The notes beneath the pieces were generated by a model. The model had not been told where the DNA came from. It did not search any database and worked only from the letters and a program-made list of their open reading frames with translations. Below, in pieces: positions 1-10,398 of a DNA stretch of 64,000 nt. The stretch comes from Gamarada debralockiae (Eukaryota; Ascomycota; Leotiomycetes; Helotiales; Hyphodiscaceae). The first letter of the stretch is position 1; every line of letters starts with the position of its first letter. Location: the NCBI GenBank assembly GCA_002803225.1, contig NXFV01001368.1, positions 124,001 to 188,000 on the forward strand, read 5' to 3'. The position numbers were made by a program, and so were the translations under genes.

Positions 1-1560
1 CAGCAGCTAAACCCCTACAAGTCCCGGCAGAGCCTGTGTAGCGTGAAGCCCTCTATGCAGCATGGCGGGCACGCTTCCTGCTTTAGTGCCACGGCGAACC
101 AACCCTGAATCGACATCTAGCTTGATGCCAAAAACGCCGAAAGAAGTCTGCTGGCCAAATGTTGGTCGTTCTTCTGCGACAGCTCCACAGCTAATTCATC
201 TCCCAATATTATTTTTATATCAGCTCTGGGTCCATGGACAAATCGAGAGTCCGAAAACACGATTAAAGATTTTACAGACAATGCAATGAGTTCCAGGGTC
301 ATCGAGAACCTCGCTTCAAGGCACCTGAAGCTTCCTGTGACGCGGGGTCTGCATGTCTGCACAGAGCAGCTGCCATCTGTATGCATATTCCTGTATCTGG
401 CCACGGTCCACCCAGCGATCCAGCTCCCAAAAAGCAATTCTGCTGCTGTGTTGTAGGAAGAGGCAATTACCCGCGACCAACGGCATAAAGATGTACGATT
501 CATCAATGCTGACACTCCTCACAGATATCTTCAAAGTTGGGATGTATCATGAGACTGTCGGGATTATTTTTGATGCCATTCAATATGCAGATGATCGTCA
601 GGCCACTCACCGCTTGATAAGGCAACCACCCCCTATTGGAGAGGTTGCGAACGCCGTCATACTCGAAGCAGATCTTCTCGGCGACTGCTTTACAAATGCT
701 CACCCTCCTTTGATTTACCGGTATCGGTGGCTGGATGTTGATATTACGATATCAGAACCCTATATCTCGCCACTCTTGCTTTCAACTGCTTTGTTTTCTG
801 CAACGCGGGTATTGGCGGCAGATGCACACTGAGCCATTTTCGTTCTCCCGTGATACTCAGGACCGTACTTACAGCAATTGAGAACATTCGGATCAAATAT
901 TCGCTCAAAGAGTCGGAGAATGATGAATTGCCCTTCGAGTCACGTATTGTTTGCTTCCGCTCAGACTTGGCTCCGTCTGAACCTATATCCAGTAGCGCTG
1001 GGTGTACTCTTAGAAGTGCTTAGTCCTTCATAGATAGCTGCGGCAGCCCCTTATTTGTTTGGATTCCCTGTAACGCGTTGAGGGCTCCGAGCGTCTCATA
1101 GCATTGGAGTTCAAGTTGATAGACACAGAAGTTTTAGGCAGGCAGGAAGATGGCCACGTGATTCACGTGGTGCGGTTTTGGCTGGTTACAACAGACACGG
1201 GTCAAATCAGATTAGAGACTGTCTATGTCTATAGAAGCCTGAATCTTTGGCAGATAGTTTTCTGTTGTGGTGTGGAAGAAAACTGCCTCCTCTCGCAGCG
1301 CAAAGGAGCTGATATACCTGCACATCATGTGACACCGCACTTTCATTTCCCCTACTGCATCAATGCTTTTGTGACAAAATATTACTTCAATGAGGCATTC
1401 CTCTAATATTCTCCGAAGGTTGCATAAAGAGAAGTCCTCAAGCAAGTCTTTTTCAATCGTTCAAAGAGAGCAATGATTCAACAAACCAAGGCAAAGGCAG
1501 TGGATGTTAAACACTTGGATTAACTGAGTAATTGCAACAACTCAATACATAAATTCTCTC
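1..1560. other. No supportable gene
   Basis: Open frames exist on both strands (for example 353-832 on plus and 117-515 on minus). None shows a recognisable domain, and I could not join neighbouring frames with good splice sites. The stretch could hold a decayed gene or the edge of one lying outside the window. I see no clear tRNA, repeat or transposon end. Confidence 0.4.
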
Positions 1561-2296
1561 TCAGATCCCTTTCTTTGTGTGCTTCCTGCCCAACCAAAGC
1601 CTGCAGTCCTGTTGATAAGTTTCATCGGTTCAGCCTTAAGTCTCGTAACTCAAACCGTCGGACGACACCTCCTGACATCGACTTTTCCTTCATCTAGTCT
1701 GGATCTTTCGTCAACTCTTCCATCAAAATTAGTAATTCGATTTCACTGCCCTTATAAGTTCTTTCCTCTAGTTACTCCCACCTCTTATTGCCGTACTTTT
1801 ATTTCTAATCTTCGTCACTTTCGGAACTGGCCAATTCGCTGCTCAATTTACCCCCCAATTCACTACGCGGCAGCTCTGTCCTCGCAGCTCACTCAAAAAT
1901 ACGCTAAACTAGCGCCGAACCTCAACCTCGAACATATATTTCATTTCACCCTCGCGGGGTCACATCCCAAGCGCATGGTGGACGAAACATTAGGCATCGC
2001 TCGCCCTCCCGGAGTTACCCCCTGACCGAACGGTGAGGAACCATCAACCACCGCTCACCTTCCTTGAAACTTCTCCCAGACCGAACATTAGATTGCTATT
2101 ACTCTCACACATACTCGAGGCTTCATTCTCTTTGTCAAATCCCTTCATCATCTCCTTCTCGTCTTTAGGTTGTGGCACAGCTACCTCAACTTCACCTCCA
2201 CTTAGGCTCTTCACAATCTCTCTCTTACTTTCCTTCGAAGAACCTCAACTTACGACTTCTTTTCAGGCCACTAACAAAAATTATTAACAGTCAATC
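1561..2296 (+). promoter_or_regulatory. Pyrimidine-rich leader/promoter of the gene at 2297
   Basis: The plus strand is unusually rich in C and T runs for about 700 bases up to the ATG at 2297, as is common in promoters and 5' leaders of strongly expressed filamentous fungal genes. Small open frames here (1579-2025, 2033-2287) are low-complexity translations of the pyrimidine tracts and are not taken as genes. The transcription start cannot be fixed from sequence. Confidence 0.45.
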
Positions 2297-3253
2297 ATGT
2301 CTGATCTACCAATCATGATGCAGGCGTCTGCCATCAACGGTAAGAATTTAATAACCCCCTGCGCCTTCTCCCACCGCCCCCGACCAGCATCTTCGAAGCT
2401 TGTTCTCTCCCTCAGACCCCCTCTCAGTCTTTCATATCCTTGCTAACTGAGTTCCAGACCTTTGGAGAAAGACGGAGCAGATCGATGAGAAGCTTCAGGA
2501 ATGGCTTTGGCGTCAAACTGCTCCTCACAAGTTGGTCACCTTGGCAAGTGTCTTCTCTCTTCTTAATTGGAATATAAGATCTCAATTCTTCAACCCCTTT
2601 GAGCCATCTGAGAATTGGAGAATGTGTTGGAAAGCTCCAAGGCCTCAATCACTCTCCCTCTCTGAGAAATTGAACTTGGCGAATCGAAGCCAGTTTGGAG
2701 GTATTCAGAAGCGCTGTTTGACTCTCTTAAACAGAAGCAACGAATCAAAGCTAACTAGTGTGCAGGCTTCTTATCTACTTAACAACCTCCGGGACTCCAC
2801 GAAGCTGGGTCAACCCTTTGCCCTTCCCGAAGTCGAGCAGATCTGTCTCCTCTTTAATATGCTCCTAAGCAATGAGCTTATCCGTCAGAAGCTCACTGGC
2901 TTGCTGTTTCAAAACCATGATACGGCTTGGAAGTTTGCTGCTACCTTCTGTCACTCTTGGCGTTACATTACCCTCTATGTCGTAAGTTCCCTTTTATCCC
3001 CTTTGCTGTGGAGTTCACCTAGCTGACGGTTGAACAGGCCAACTGGGACTTTACCCGTGGCTGGTTCGGCAATTGCGAGCATCCCAGAGACCAATTCCAT
3101 GACACCGGTAATTTGATTGCCGAGCCTATCTACGGATCGGTTCCTTCTGTTGTCATCGCCAGTCCGGTGCGAAGATCCAAGGTCTTCCCATCCAACATTG
3201 AGGATCTGGAGGAAGTTAAAGAGATTATTGATAAGCACCTTTATGAGGATTAA
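2297..3253 (+). CDS. Unrecognised fungal protein, 260 aa, three exons
   Basis: The model is ATG 2297, exons 2297-2339, 2458-2981 and 3038-3253. Both introns are GT-AG and the frame stays open throughout, with 260 codons plus TAA. I do not recognise the family. The start is short and hydrophobic (MSDLPIMMQASAIN), followed by a charged helical stretch (LWRKTEQIDEKLQEWLWRQ). The last third is rich in aromatic residues (WDFTRGWFGNCEHPRDQFHD) and the end is acidic (EDLEEVKEIIDKHLYED). There is no signal peptide and no convincing transmembrane segment. The TAA lies only 18 nt before the first possible ATG of the next gene, so the two may share a transcript. Exon structure is reasonably sure; function is unknown. 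Confidence 0.6.
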
Positions 3254-3271
3254 GTTCGGAGCCTGCACAAA

Positions 3272-4540
3272 ATGTGTAAGTCTTCTCAATCCAACATTTC
3301 CAGACAGTGTGCTAATTTCCTACAGGCTTGGCCATGTCTAACTTCGCAGACTTTTTCAGAAAGCTCCAGCTCCACCAAATCCCATTCCTCACTACCAATG
3401 TCCTCAAACTCATTATCCCTATGATGCTAAACCTAAACGTTCTGGGGATTTATAAATGCCCACTCATCCATGTTGGAGACACCTTGAAGTTCTTGGAGAT
3501 CATTCAGACCGACAAATTAAAGGATAAAGATACCCAAATCTCCTGGGACTTCTATCCAAACTACCACGTTTGGCCTATCTCCTTCCCTGGCTACGAATAT
3601 TGTAGTGGCTCCTTTGGTCCGACATGGGACAACTGGAATGGTGATACTCGGCTGGCAGTCTGGGAGCTGGTCTCCGTCATCATGCCCCAAGCTTCGAAGC
3701 AGAATCAGGGTTTTTGGTCCAAGCACACCATGTTTAGACAGTGGCTTGACAAGTCTCCTTGTTGGCGCGTGACTGAGACTTTGGCTACGTTGATGGGCGG
3801 GAAGGATGATACTAGAACCGAAGATGAGATCGACGAGGATTTCGTTGTTATGGTTGACTTCCCTAATACCGGTGGTTCCAAGAACAAGTTCAAGAGCAAG
3901 TTCTCCAATCGTCCCGAAGGGTACACCTGGTATGTTCACCTCCTCTTTCCGTTTTTAACGCGTTCAGAAGCAAACAGGTCTTAGGATGCTCGAACATCAT
4001 CCCTGCCGTGTCTGTGGTCTCAACCCCCTAGGCATCTTCTTCTCCTACGATGATATTCGTCAAGCCACGAATCAAGGTCTCACCGGCGCCCAGGTCCAAA
4101 TGACTTGCATGGCTTGTCGTATGGTCGGCTGGCTCAACGCTGAGACTGATCATTGCAAGAATCGAAAGTGCGGCGTGATCGAACGCTGGCTCCAAGAACC
4201 AGAGGATGAGCAGAGTGGCAAGGCAGTGTGGAATACCAATAATATGTCGAAAGCCTTGGAAGATTTCCACGAGCGAAAGGTTGGATACGAAGCTTGCAAG
4301 ATGGATCGTATTCGCTATAAGGATATGATGCACCTTAACAAGCCAGAAAATGCTCTCGATCGAGAGAACGACGAGCGCCAAGTCCCTTTGATGCATCACG
4401 AGAAGGGCAGAGTCGGCATGAAGAATCGATCTCGACTGTTGAGACAAAGGATGAAGTGTTCGATAAGTGCAATGCCATTGATCGCTCCCGAACTTGGGCC
4501 TATGACCATGGTATTGCCTATTAAGTGGGCACTCGACTGA
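3272..4540 (+). CDS. Unrecognised Cys-rich fungal protein, about 385 aa
   Basis: The well-supported part runs from ATG 3334 through exons 3334-3929 and 3985-4540 (intron 3930-3984, GTATGT to CTTAG), giving 383 aa. A slightly longer form could start at ATG 3272 and splice from 3275 to 3326, adding MCLA-type residues in frame. The C-terminal half has zinc-site-like cysteines: CRVCG, CMACRM and HCKNRKCG. The rest is charged and probably helical. No known domain is recognised, and no signal peptide is visible. It follows the 2297-3253 gene almost without a gap, in the same orientation. It may be functionally or transcriptionally linked to that gene, but this is inference. Confidence 0.6.
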
Positions 4541-5664
4541 GGGCTGAAGGGCAATTTGGCTCTCCTCATCGTTTGCTTATTATTCTCGATGATTGAGATC
4601 CCTTATCCCTCCTCAATATCTCGTCACACCATCTCTCAAACTCAGACAACTTCACGACTTTACATACCTATACACAGCTGCGTTCTAGATCGTTCATTGA
4701 GCATTAGCATTTCAGCGTTACTTTTCAACTTCCTTTTTACCCCTTTCAAAACATTAATGTCCCTTAACCCACACCGGCCTCACCATCCCCTTTACATTTC
4801 AAAATCATTCACCCCCTTTCAAATATCCATACATACATACCCCGTCTCCCAATAGCATAGACATCCTCGGTGTTCATCCATCCATCGTATCTGCATCAAG
4901 CAGTCTCCTCCTCGTCCATGGCGGAAAGGGAATTTGTGCTGAGCTTCACATACCCCTCACATATCATACCCAACATCGCATTATCATCCAGGCGTTAATC
5001 TATTCTGGTTATCTGCATCAAGCATCATCGGATTTTAGGGCGTATGGATTTGTTTTGCTAGGCGCTGATTTCAAGGATAGAGGAAGGCGTTAGGGATATA
5101 ACTACATATTTAAGGTTGACTGATCATTGCGTTCTTCTTAGATAGTCTTTGACTTGAATATAATTGCGATGGTTTTCCAAGCGTTAATACATATGGGAGC
5201 GATGATTGTGTTTGTGTTTGTGAAGTGCGATGAATGATAGAAACTGGAGTCATGGCCGTTTGCTCCGTTCAGCAATTAGCTTCGAGGATGTCAAGAATAG
5301 TTTGTAGCTATCCGAACTTTCTAGGTTTTGGGAAATGGAGAGGACAGAGGGACTAATATCATATTCTAGAGCATCGGAATGACACTGAGAAACTCTAAAG
5401 GGGAAGAAAAGAAACGGCCAGAGAAAGAGGAAGTCGCTGAATAAAGTGGACAGGCATATTTAAGTTTATAAATTACTCGTTGAGTATTGCATTGTGGTTA
5501 TGGATGGTAGTAAGAAAAGAAAAGGCTATAGACAGTGTTTACCCCCATTGACCTAGTCAAGGAAATTAAATAAATAAAACCCCACCCAATCCATATATCA
5601 TATACACATCGCCTCTTCCCCTGTACCCAACCGGAACTCCATTATGCAATTGTCCTTTCATCCG
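4541..5664. other. Intergenic region, convergent 3' ends
   Basis: This stretch lies between the TGA at 4540 on plus and the TAA at 5665 on minus. It begins pyrimidine-rich (4541-4860), then becomes AT-richer. No frame has a plausible domain. It presumably holds both 3' untranslated regions and terminators. No repeat or RNA gene was recognised. Confidence 0.5.
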
Positions 5665-6768
5665 TTAAGCCCAACGATCCTCATTTTGCGCAGCTCTTAA
5701 TGGTAATTGTCGATCTAATGTGTTGAAAGCAAGTGTGCGGGGCGTGTAGGGTGTCTTGGGTACTTTGGTTGTTCGCAGACCCTTCATCTCCCATTCTTTG
5801 TCTGAGGTTTTGTCTGATACAGGAGAATCTTTCATTTGCATCTCGTCGACTTCGACTCGGGCTGCTGCGCGTTCGGAGGCGCTGGGGATTAGGGACCAGA
5901 CGCCTAGGAGGAAGTTGAGGAAGAAAGTCGTACTATAAAACTATCATTTAGCTTGTATTCCTTTAGCTGTGGGACGGATTGAATGGGACTTACGCCATGA
6001 TTACTGTAACAGCAAAGGTTCCTTTAGCCATCAAGCAGTAATGCTTGTTCCCGGATGCCTGTGCGTACGAGCAGCTTTTCCTGATGTACCAGGCGACGTT
6101 GGATGGGAACTTGGGATCCGAGTGATCCGGTCCAGCTTGCCCGTAGATGCTCACACACCATAAAGCGGTAATGACTGCATTGACAATCGTGCCAAGTATT
6201 GGGAACCAGACGTGCAGGACAAACATCACTGCTTTGACCAGTAGGATGAAGGTCGAGAGCACGGAGATCGCAACATTGAAGGAGGTCAATCTATTCTACT
6301 CGTCAGCATCCTACCCTCCTCATACCACATGATTGTAGAAATGTACGTTTGTGACCACACAAAAGGAGTCTTGGGTATAGGCCGGTAGTTTGCGTATGCG
6401 TATAATATTTGCGACGGACTCGAATTAAAGCCGTTGTCTGAACCCACTTGCCAGAGTGCGGTTCGAAACAGATCAGGATCCGCGATACCGAATAATGCCA
6501 ACGCTGCCACTGTCCCTGCCAACTCAAATACCATCAAGGCAATGAGCACTTTTGGCCACTTCCACTTCCTCGACAGGTAGGGTATTCTGAACATTGTGCC
6601 GGAAGAACTGGGTCTACCGAAGACCGTCGTATCGATCGAGGTTGGAAGACGATAAACCGAAAGTAATTGACGGTCGCAATCCCTTGAGATGCTGACGGCG
6701 TTGTTTGTCGACGTCGTCGTCGCCTGGTTTTCTTGGGCCTTTACATTGAGGATGGAAAAAGGCTTCAA
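5665..6768 (-). CDS. Small multi-pass membrane protein, 328 aa, fungal
   Basis: Exons on the minus strand are 6768-6347, 6290-5994 and 5932-5665. Introns are GTACAT...AATAG and GTAAGT...TATAG, and the summed exons give 328 codons plus TAA. About 95 N-terminal residues are polar. They are followed by four hydrophobic segments (around VLIALMVFELAGTVAALAL, VAISVLSTFILLVKAVMFVL, ILGTIVNAVITALWCVSIYG and TFAVTVIMATTFFLNFLLGV), then a charged cytosolic-like tail. The layout of four spans with a Cys-containing loop before the fourth (KSCSYAQASGNKHYC) resembles small fungal MARVEL-like membrane proteins, but I cannot name the family. The likely location is the plasma or vesicle membrane. Confidence 0.75.
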
Positions 6769-7449
6769 GGCGGGCGGCCCATTATGAAGAAGAGGCTGTC
6801 CATGTCAGCTCAACTGCAGTTCGTTGCTGCTGCCGCCAATGAGGTGTGATGGCACGTTGTACAGCGCTTACATGCAGTCGATGGGTGAGCGGCGTCGTTC
6901 AATCAGCGTTGTCGCCAGGGACTTTGGGGTCTAAGCGCTAGCACGCATTGAGGGGTAGTACAAGGCAATGTTCCGGTGGTGGTCACAGTTTTGGGTCAAT
7001 CACATCCAGACCCTCATCCACCACTGCAGAAAAGGCCGATAATCCGGGCGCGTGTATAGAGCATAAATCTCACCTAAGTCACGTTTTTCAATTATTGAAA
7101 CCCGAATGAGGTGATGAGATCTCCAAGCACGGCGTTACGAGGAGTTCCTGGTTACGCATGTGTCGCACCTCAGAAGCCAAGAGATTTTGTGTGCTTGGAA
7201 GTCTCCAACATTCAGGCTGATAAGAAATCCTCCGAGAGGATTAATAAAGTTGCATCTTTTCCATTCGGCAATCGTGAGGGGCGTCAGCATCGGGTATTGA
7301 GATTTTATTTTGGTGGGATGATGACATGAATAGAGGAGTACGATTGATTAGATCTTGAAGATGTCTTCTGCTGAGAGATGCAGTTCTTTCTATTCTAGCT
7401 CAAATCTATGCACCGTCTCGCTTCCTTCACCAATCCGTCTCTTCTCCTG
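6769..7449. other. Intergenic / promoter region of the 5665-6768 gene
   Basis: This is upstream sequence for the minus-strand membrane protein gene and the 3' flank of the UNC93-like pseudogene. The open frame at 7111-7329 has no recognisable content. No repeats or RNA genes were seen. Confidence 0.4.
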
Positions 7450-8870
7450 ACCTCCATTATTCTACTCTCTCCTTTCTCTTCCTCTTCCAGCAGCTCCAAA
7501 AACTTTGGATATCGCCGAATAGATGGAACACGCGAGCGGGTCATTGGAAAGTGTTCCAAGCACCCACCAAGCTGTATCCAAGTTAGTCGTTGACCTCAAT
7601 CGAACGATTGAGATTGATGTGAGTTTGAAGGGGACGTACCGAATGTCTGCCACACCCATAAAACACATAAAGCGCAATATATCCATCACTCCTCGCATTC
7701 TCCCCCACACTCAGCAATTTCTCCGGCGCAACACCACGATGCGATTCCCGCATGGGAAAGGCACCATCAATAAACATCGCATTAACTAGCACAAAAAGCG
7801 TCGTCTACCCCAAGAAAGCTCTCTTCCTCCTCCCCAATCTCTTCAATCAAGCAAATACCCCATCCCGACCGCCAAAGCGAATTGTCCAAAATAATACCAC
7901 AAGCTCACAAATCCTCTGGTCCTGAGATCAAAGAATACCCGCTGAAATCGTTGGATTGGTAAAGTATATACCAGAGACCGGGCGAAGGCATGAGGGAGGA
8001 AGAGGATGATGGGCGGCTCCCGCTTGATCGCTTGCGGTAGATTTTTGATTTCTGTCCAGAATGAGGTTTTGGCGGGGGACCAAGACACGAGTTCCGTCGT
8101 TATGGGAAATTGTTGAGGGGTTGGCGACGAAGAGCACGACGATGCTGCCTATGAGCATTACCACGAATAAAGCGATGTACGTCCCATCATTCGCATTCCC
8201 GGCCGTCGTGACGCTCTAGTTCTCGTTGGTGGGTATTATCGCCCCGATTACGGTTATAAAGAATTAGAGTCCATAAAAATGGAGATGTAGTGCCCCTCGT
8301 CTTTTTCGAGTGGGAGATTCATGATTATTGCACTCTTGGCGCTCCAGAGGAAGGCTGCAGCAATCCCACAAGCTGCACCGCGAAGTACACGAATCCTTTG
8401 TTGGCAGTGTGGTTGAGGACCAGTACGAGGCGCAGAGCAGAGAATAGTCAATGTTGCCAGATGCGAGCGTGAGGCGTGGGCTGAAGAAGTTGACTATGGA
8501 GCCGGAGAACAAAGAGAAGAGGGCGTAGAGGATTATACTACTGTTGTTGGATGTGGTGGGGCTTACTTGGCCGCCGCCGCCGAGGCGGGGAGGACGTTGG
8601 ACATTCCTACCTGGGGGCTGTTAGTGGGTTAGGAATGGAGAGGGGAAGGGAGGGGTTTAAATAGTAGACGAGGGCGATGATGAATGTTTGAACAATTGGG
8701 GAGTGGTAGGCTGGGAGTTGAACCCCGAACACCTTAGGGCTTTTGGGCTAGATGTATGTGCTTTGACCGAGCTCGTGGTCCACACTCGGCGGCCCCGTAA
8801 CTTCTTCAGCGTTTTCATCCTTGAGGTCGATATCGGTCTCGGTTGTGCGGTCGATGTTGGCCGCGTTCAT
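7450..8870 (-). pseudogene. Decayed UNC93-like (DUF895) MFS transporter
   Basis: Read on the minus strand across all three frames, this recovers most of a fungal UNC93-like transporter. The order is ATG 8870 and a hydrophilic N-terminus ending in STYI, a TAG stop at 8748-8750, then AYHSPIVQTFIIALVYYL, GGGGQVSPTTSNNSS, NFFSPRLTLASGNIDYS, LVLNHTANKGFVYF and GAACGIAAAFLWSAKSAIIM. Next come NLPLEKDEGHYISIF, GAIIPTNEN, a second TAG (8216-8218), NANDGTYIALFVV, VFFDLRTRGFVSLWYYFGQ and WWVLGTLSNDP. Frame changes occur near 8580, twice near 8440-8390, near 8095 and near 7950. The identification rests on family hallmarks such as the GLGGGGQ-like loop, the PLEKDEG motif and ALSNDP near the C-terminus. 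The gene cannot make a full protein. No transposon insertion is seen; the damage is indels and nonsense changes. Confidence 0.85.
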
Positions 8871-9364
8871 GGCTGCTTGTTGGATATCGTACTTGCGAGT
8901 TGCCACAGGCCATGGGATTGGGACCAGCTCAAATTTATGTAGGTGGCTTCATCTTGTAGTTGTTATCACGCCTTGATGTCAAGATAAACTCTTCCCTTCC
9001 CAACAGTGGGATAGCTGTTTGGATCATCCTTGTTGTGTTTGTTCAAGCCTTCTAGTGGGGTAGGAAAGGGACTTTGTTGGACGTGGGATGAATCCACATT
9101 ACCTTACGTGGAATTCAGAACCTCGAGGTATATAGTACGGGACTCAAAAAATGATTGACAGCTTTGATAGTGGTGTGATCCACAGAAAGTAAGTGGGTTA
9201 TTTAGGTGGGTTGTAGGTCCTCCTTGCTTGTGGGGTAAGTGGGATGGTGGGTTGGGTCCATGCTTGGATTTTGAAGCTCGCCCCTTAATGGAGAGACGAC
9301 ATTCCCTGACTTTGCGAAGCCTATCCTAACGATCCCACGCTCGCGATTCCTCAAGCTTCCTAAA
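8871..9364. other. Intergenic, G-rich
   Basis: This is former promoter side of the decayed transporter and upstream of the oxidoreductase fragment. It has several short GGGT/GTGGG runs (about 9180-9260) but no coding content or recognisable signal. Confidence 0.4.
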
Positions 9365-9667
9365 ATGGATGCGAAAAGGATCGATTGGAGCTTCAAAGAT
9401 GATGGATCGAGGGTGCCGTTAAATGAACCTCCCGTAAAGATAGCTTTCTTGGGAACGAGGCATCCTCATGTGATGTATCGTTTCTCCATCTTGGAGAAGA
9501 TGGGAGGATTCGAGTTCACAGGATTCTATTTCATGGCAACAGATAATTACTTTTGTGCTGTGATCACTATTCACGATTTTGTGAAAGTTGCGAGGTGGGC
9601 AGAGGAAAAAGGAAGTGCATTCGCAGCAGAAGTGTCAGTCACATTTGACCCTGAGAAGCCACCTTGA
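9365..9667 (+). pseudogene. Gfo/Idh/MocA-type oxidoreductase fragment
   Basis: This is a 100-codon open frame. Residues 24-50 read VKIAFLGTRHPHVMYRFSIL, which matches the N-terminal dinucleotide-binding strand and loop of Gfo/Idh/MocA-like NAD(P)-dependent oxidoreductases, where the first strand is followed by a G...H turn. The next strand (FEFTGFYF) also fits. The rest of the Rossmann fold and the whole C-terminal domain are missing; family members are usually 330-400 aa. Only a remnant of a gene is present, beside another dead gene. A short expressed protein cannot be ruled out. Confidence 0.55.
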
Positions 9668-10398
9668 CTTCAGATAAACGTCACTATGCAAGCCAAATGA
9701 CGGAAACTGAAGCAAAGATCCCCATTGTTGGGTCGAAAGATTAAGGGTTGTACGAACCAACTGTGCAGAGCTGAGGCCTAGAAATACTGTGCACAGGCTC
9801 CTGCAGGATTAACCTCAACCCTTTGGATCTTGACAAGTTTGAATACAAGATACTATCGAATCGACCTCGCAGCAGACTTAATTGTTCAAATCCATGGGAC
9901 TTTTTACGGATTGTCGCCTACCCTGCATTTTTGGGATTGTGCTCCAATCATAGCTCACCATTTGGGAGCTTTCCTTCGCTTTGCCTTTTCCAGAGCTCGT
10001 TGATCAACCTGTCAACTCCCCGCATCTTCCCCATGATGCCCGCAGAATCTACGATCTCCCCAATATCGAATTGAAATTACTGTCACCTCATCACCTATCA
10101 GTTGAGAATTACTATTATTGACAATTGAAATATTTTGCAGACTTGACTTATCAGCCGCCCAACCTATCTCGATTGGCGATTTCCTCCTCCGTAATCGAAC
10201 CTCCCTGGTCAAGCCACCAAGAAGCTTTCCAATTCTGGGTAATTTCAGAGACACCTACGCCATTCGGAGCACCCTCCAGCAGGCTCCCTCGTCGATGCCC
10301 AGGCGTTGCCATTCTGGACTATCGTCCACTGTCAGAGTACTATTCGCTTCAGCGGCTCGTTGTCGCTCGAGAGACGACAATCCTAGTTCTCTCTCCCC
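9668..10398 (+). promoter_or_regulatory. Upstream region of the hybrid histidine kinase gene
   Basis: About 730 bases precede the ATG at 10399. Pyrimidine-rich patches (10020-10100, 10190-10400) suggest a long 5' leader. Upstream frames at 10118-10402 and 10125-10478 overlap the start but show no domain. They could act as upstream open frames if the leader is transcribed. Confidence 0.4.

Noticed and set aside
8705..8735. B-box-like GGGTTCAACTCCC on the minus strand
   Set aside because: It lies inside the UNC93-like reading frame and has no matching A box or cloverleaf.
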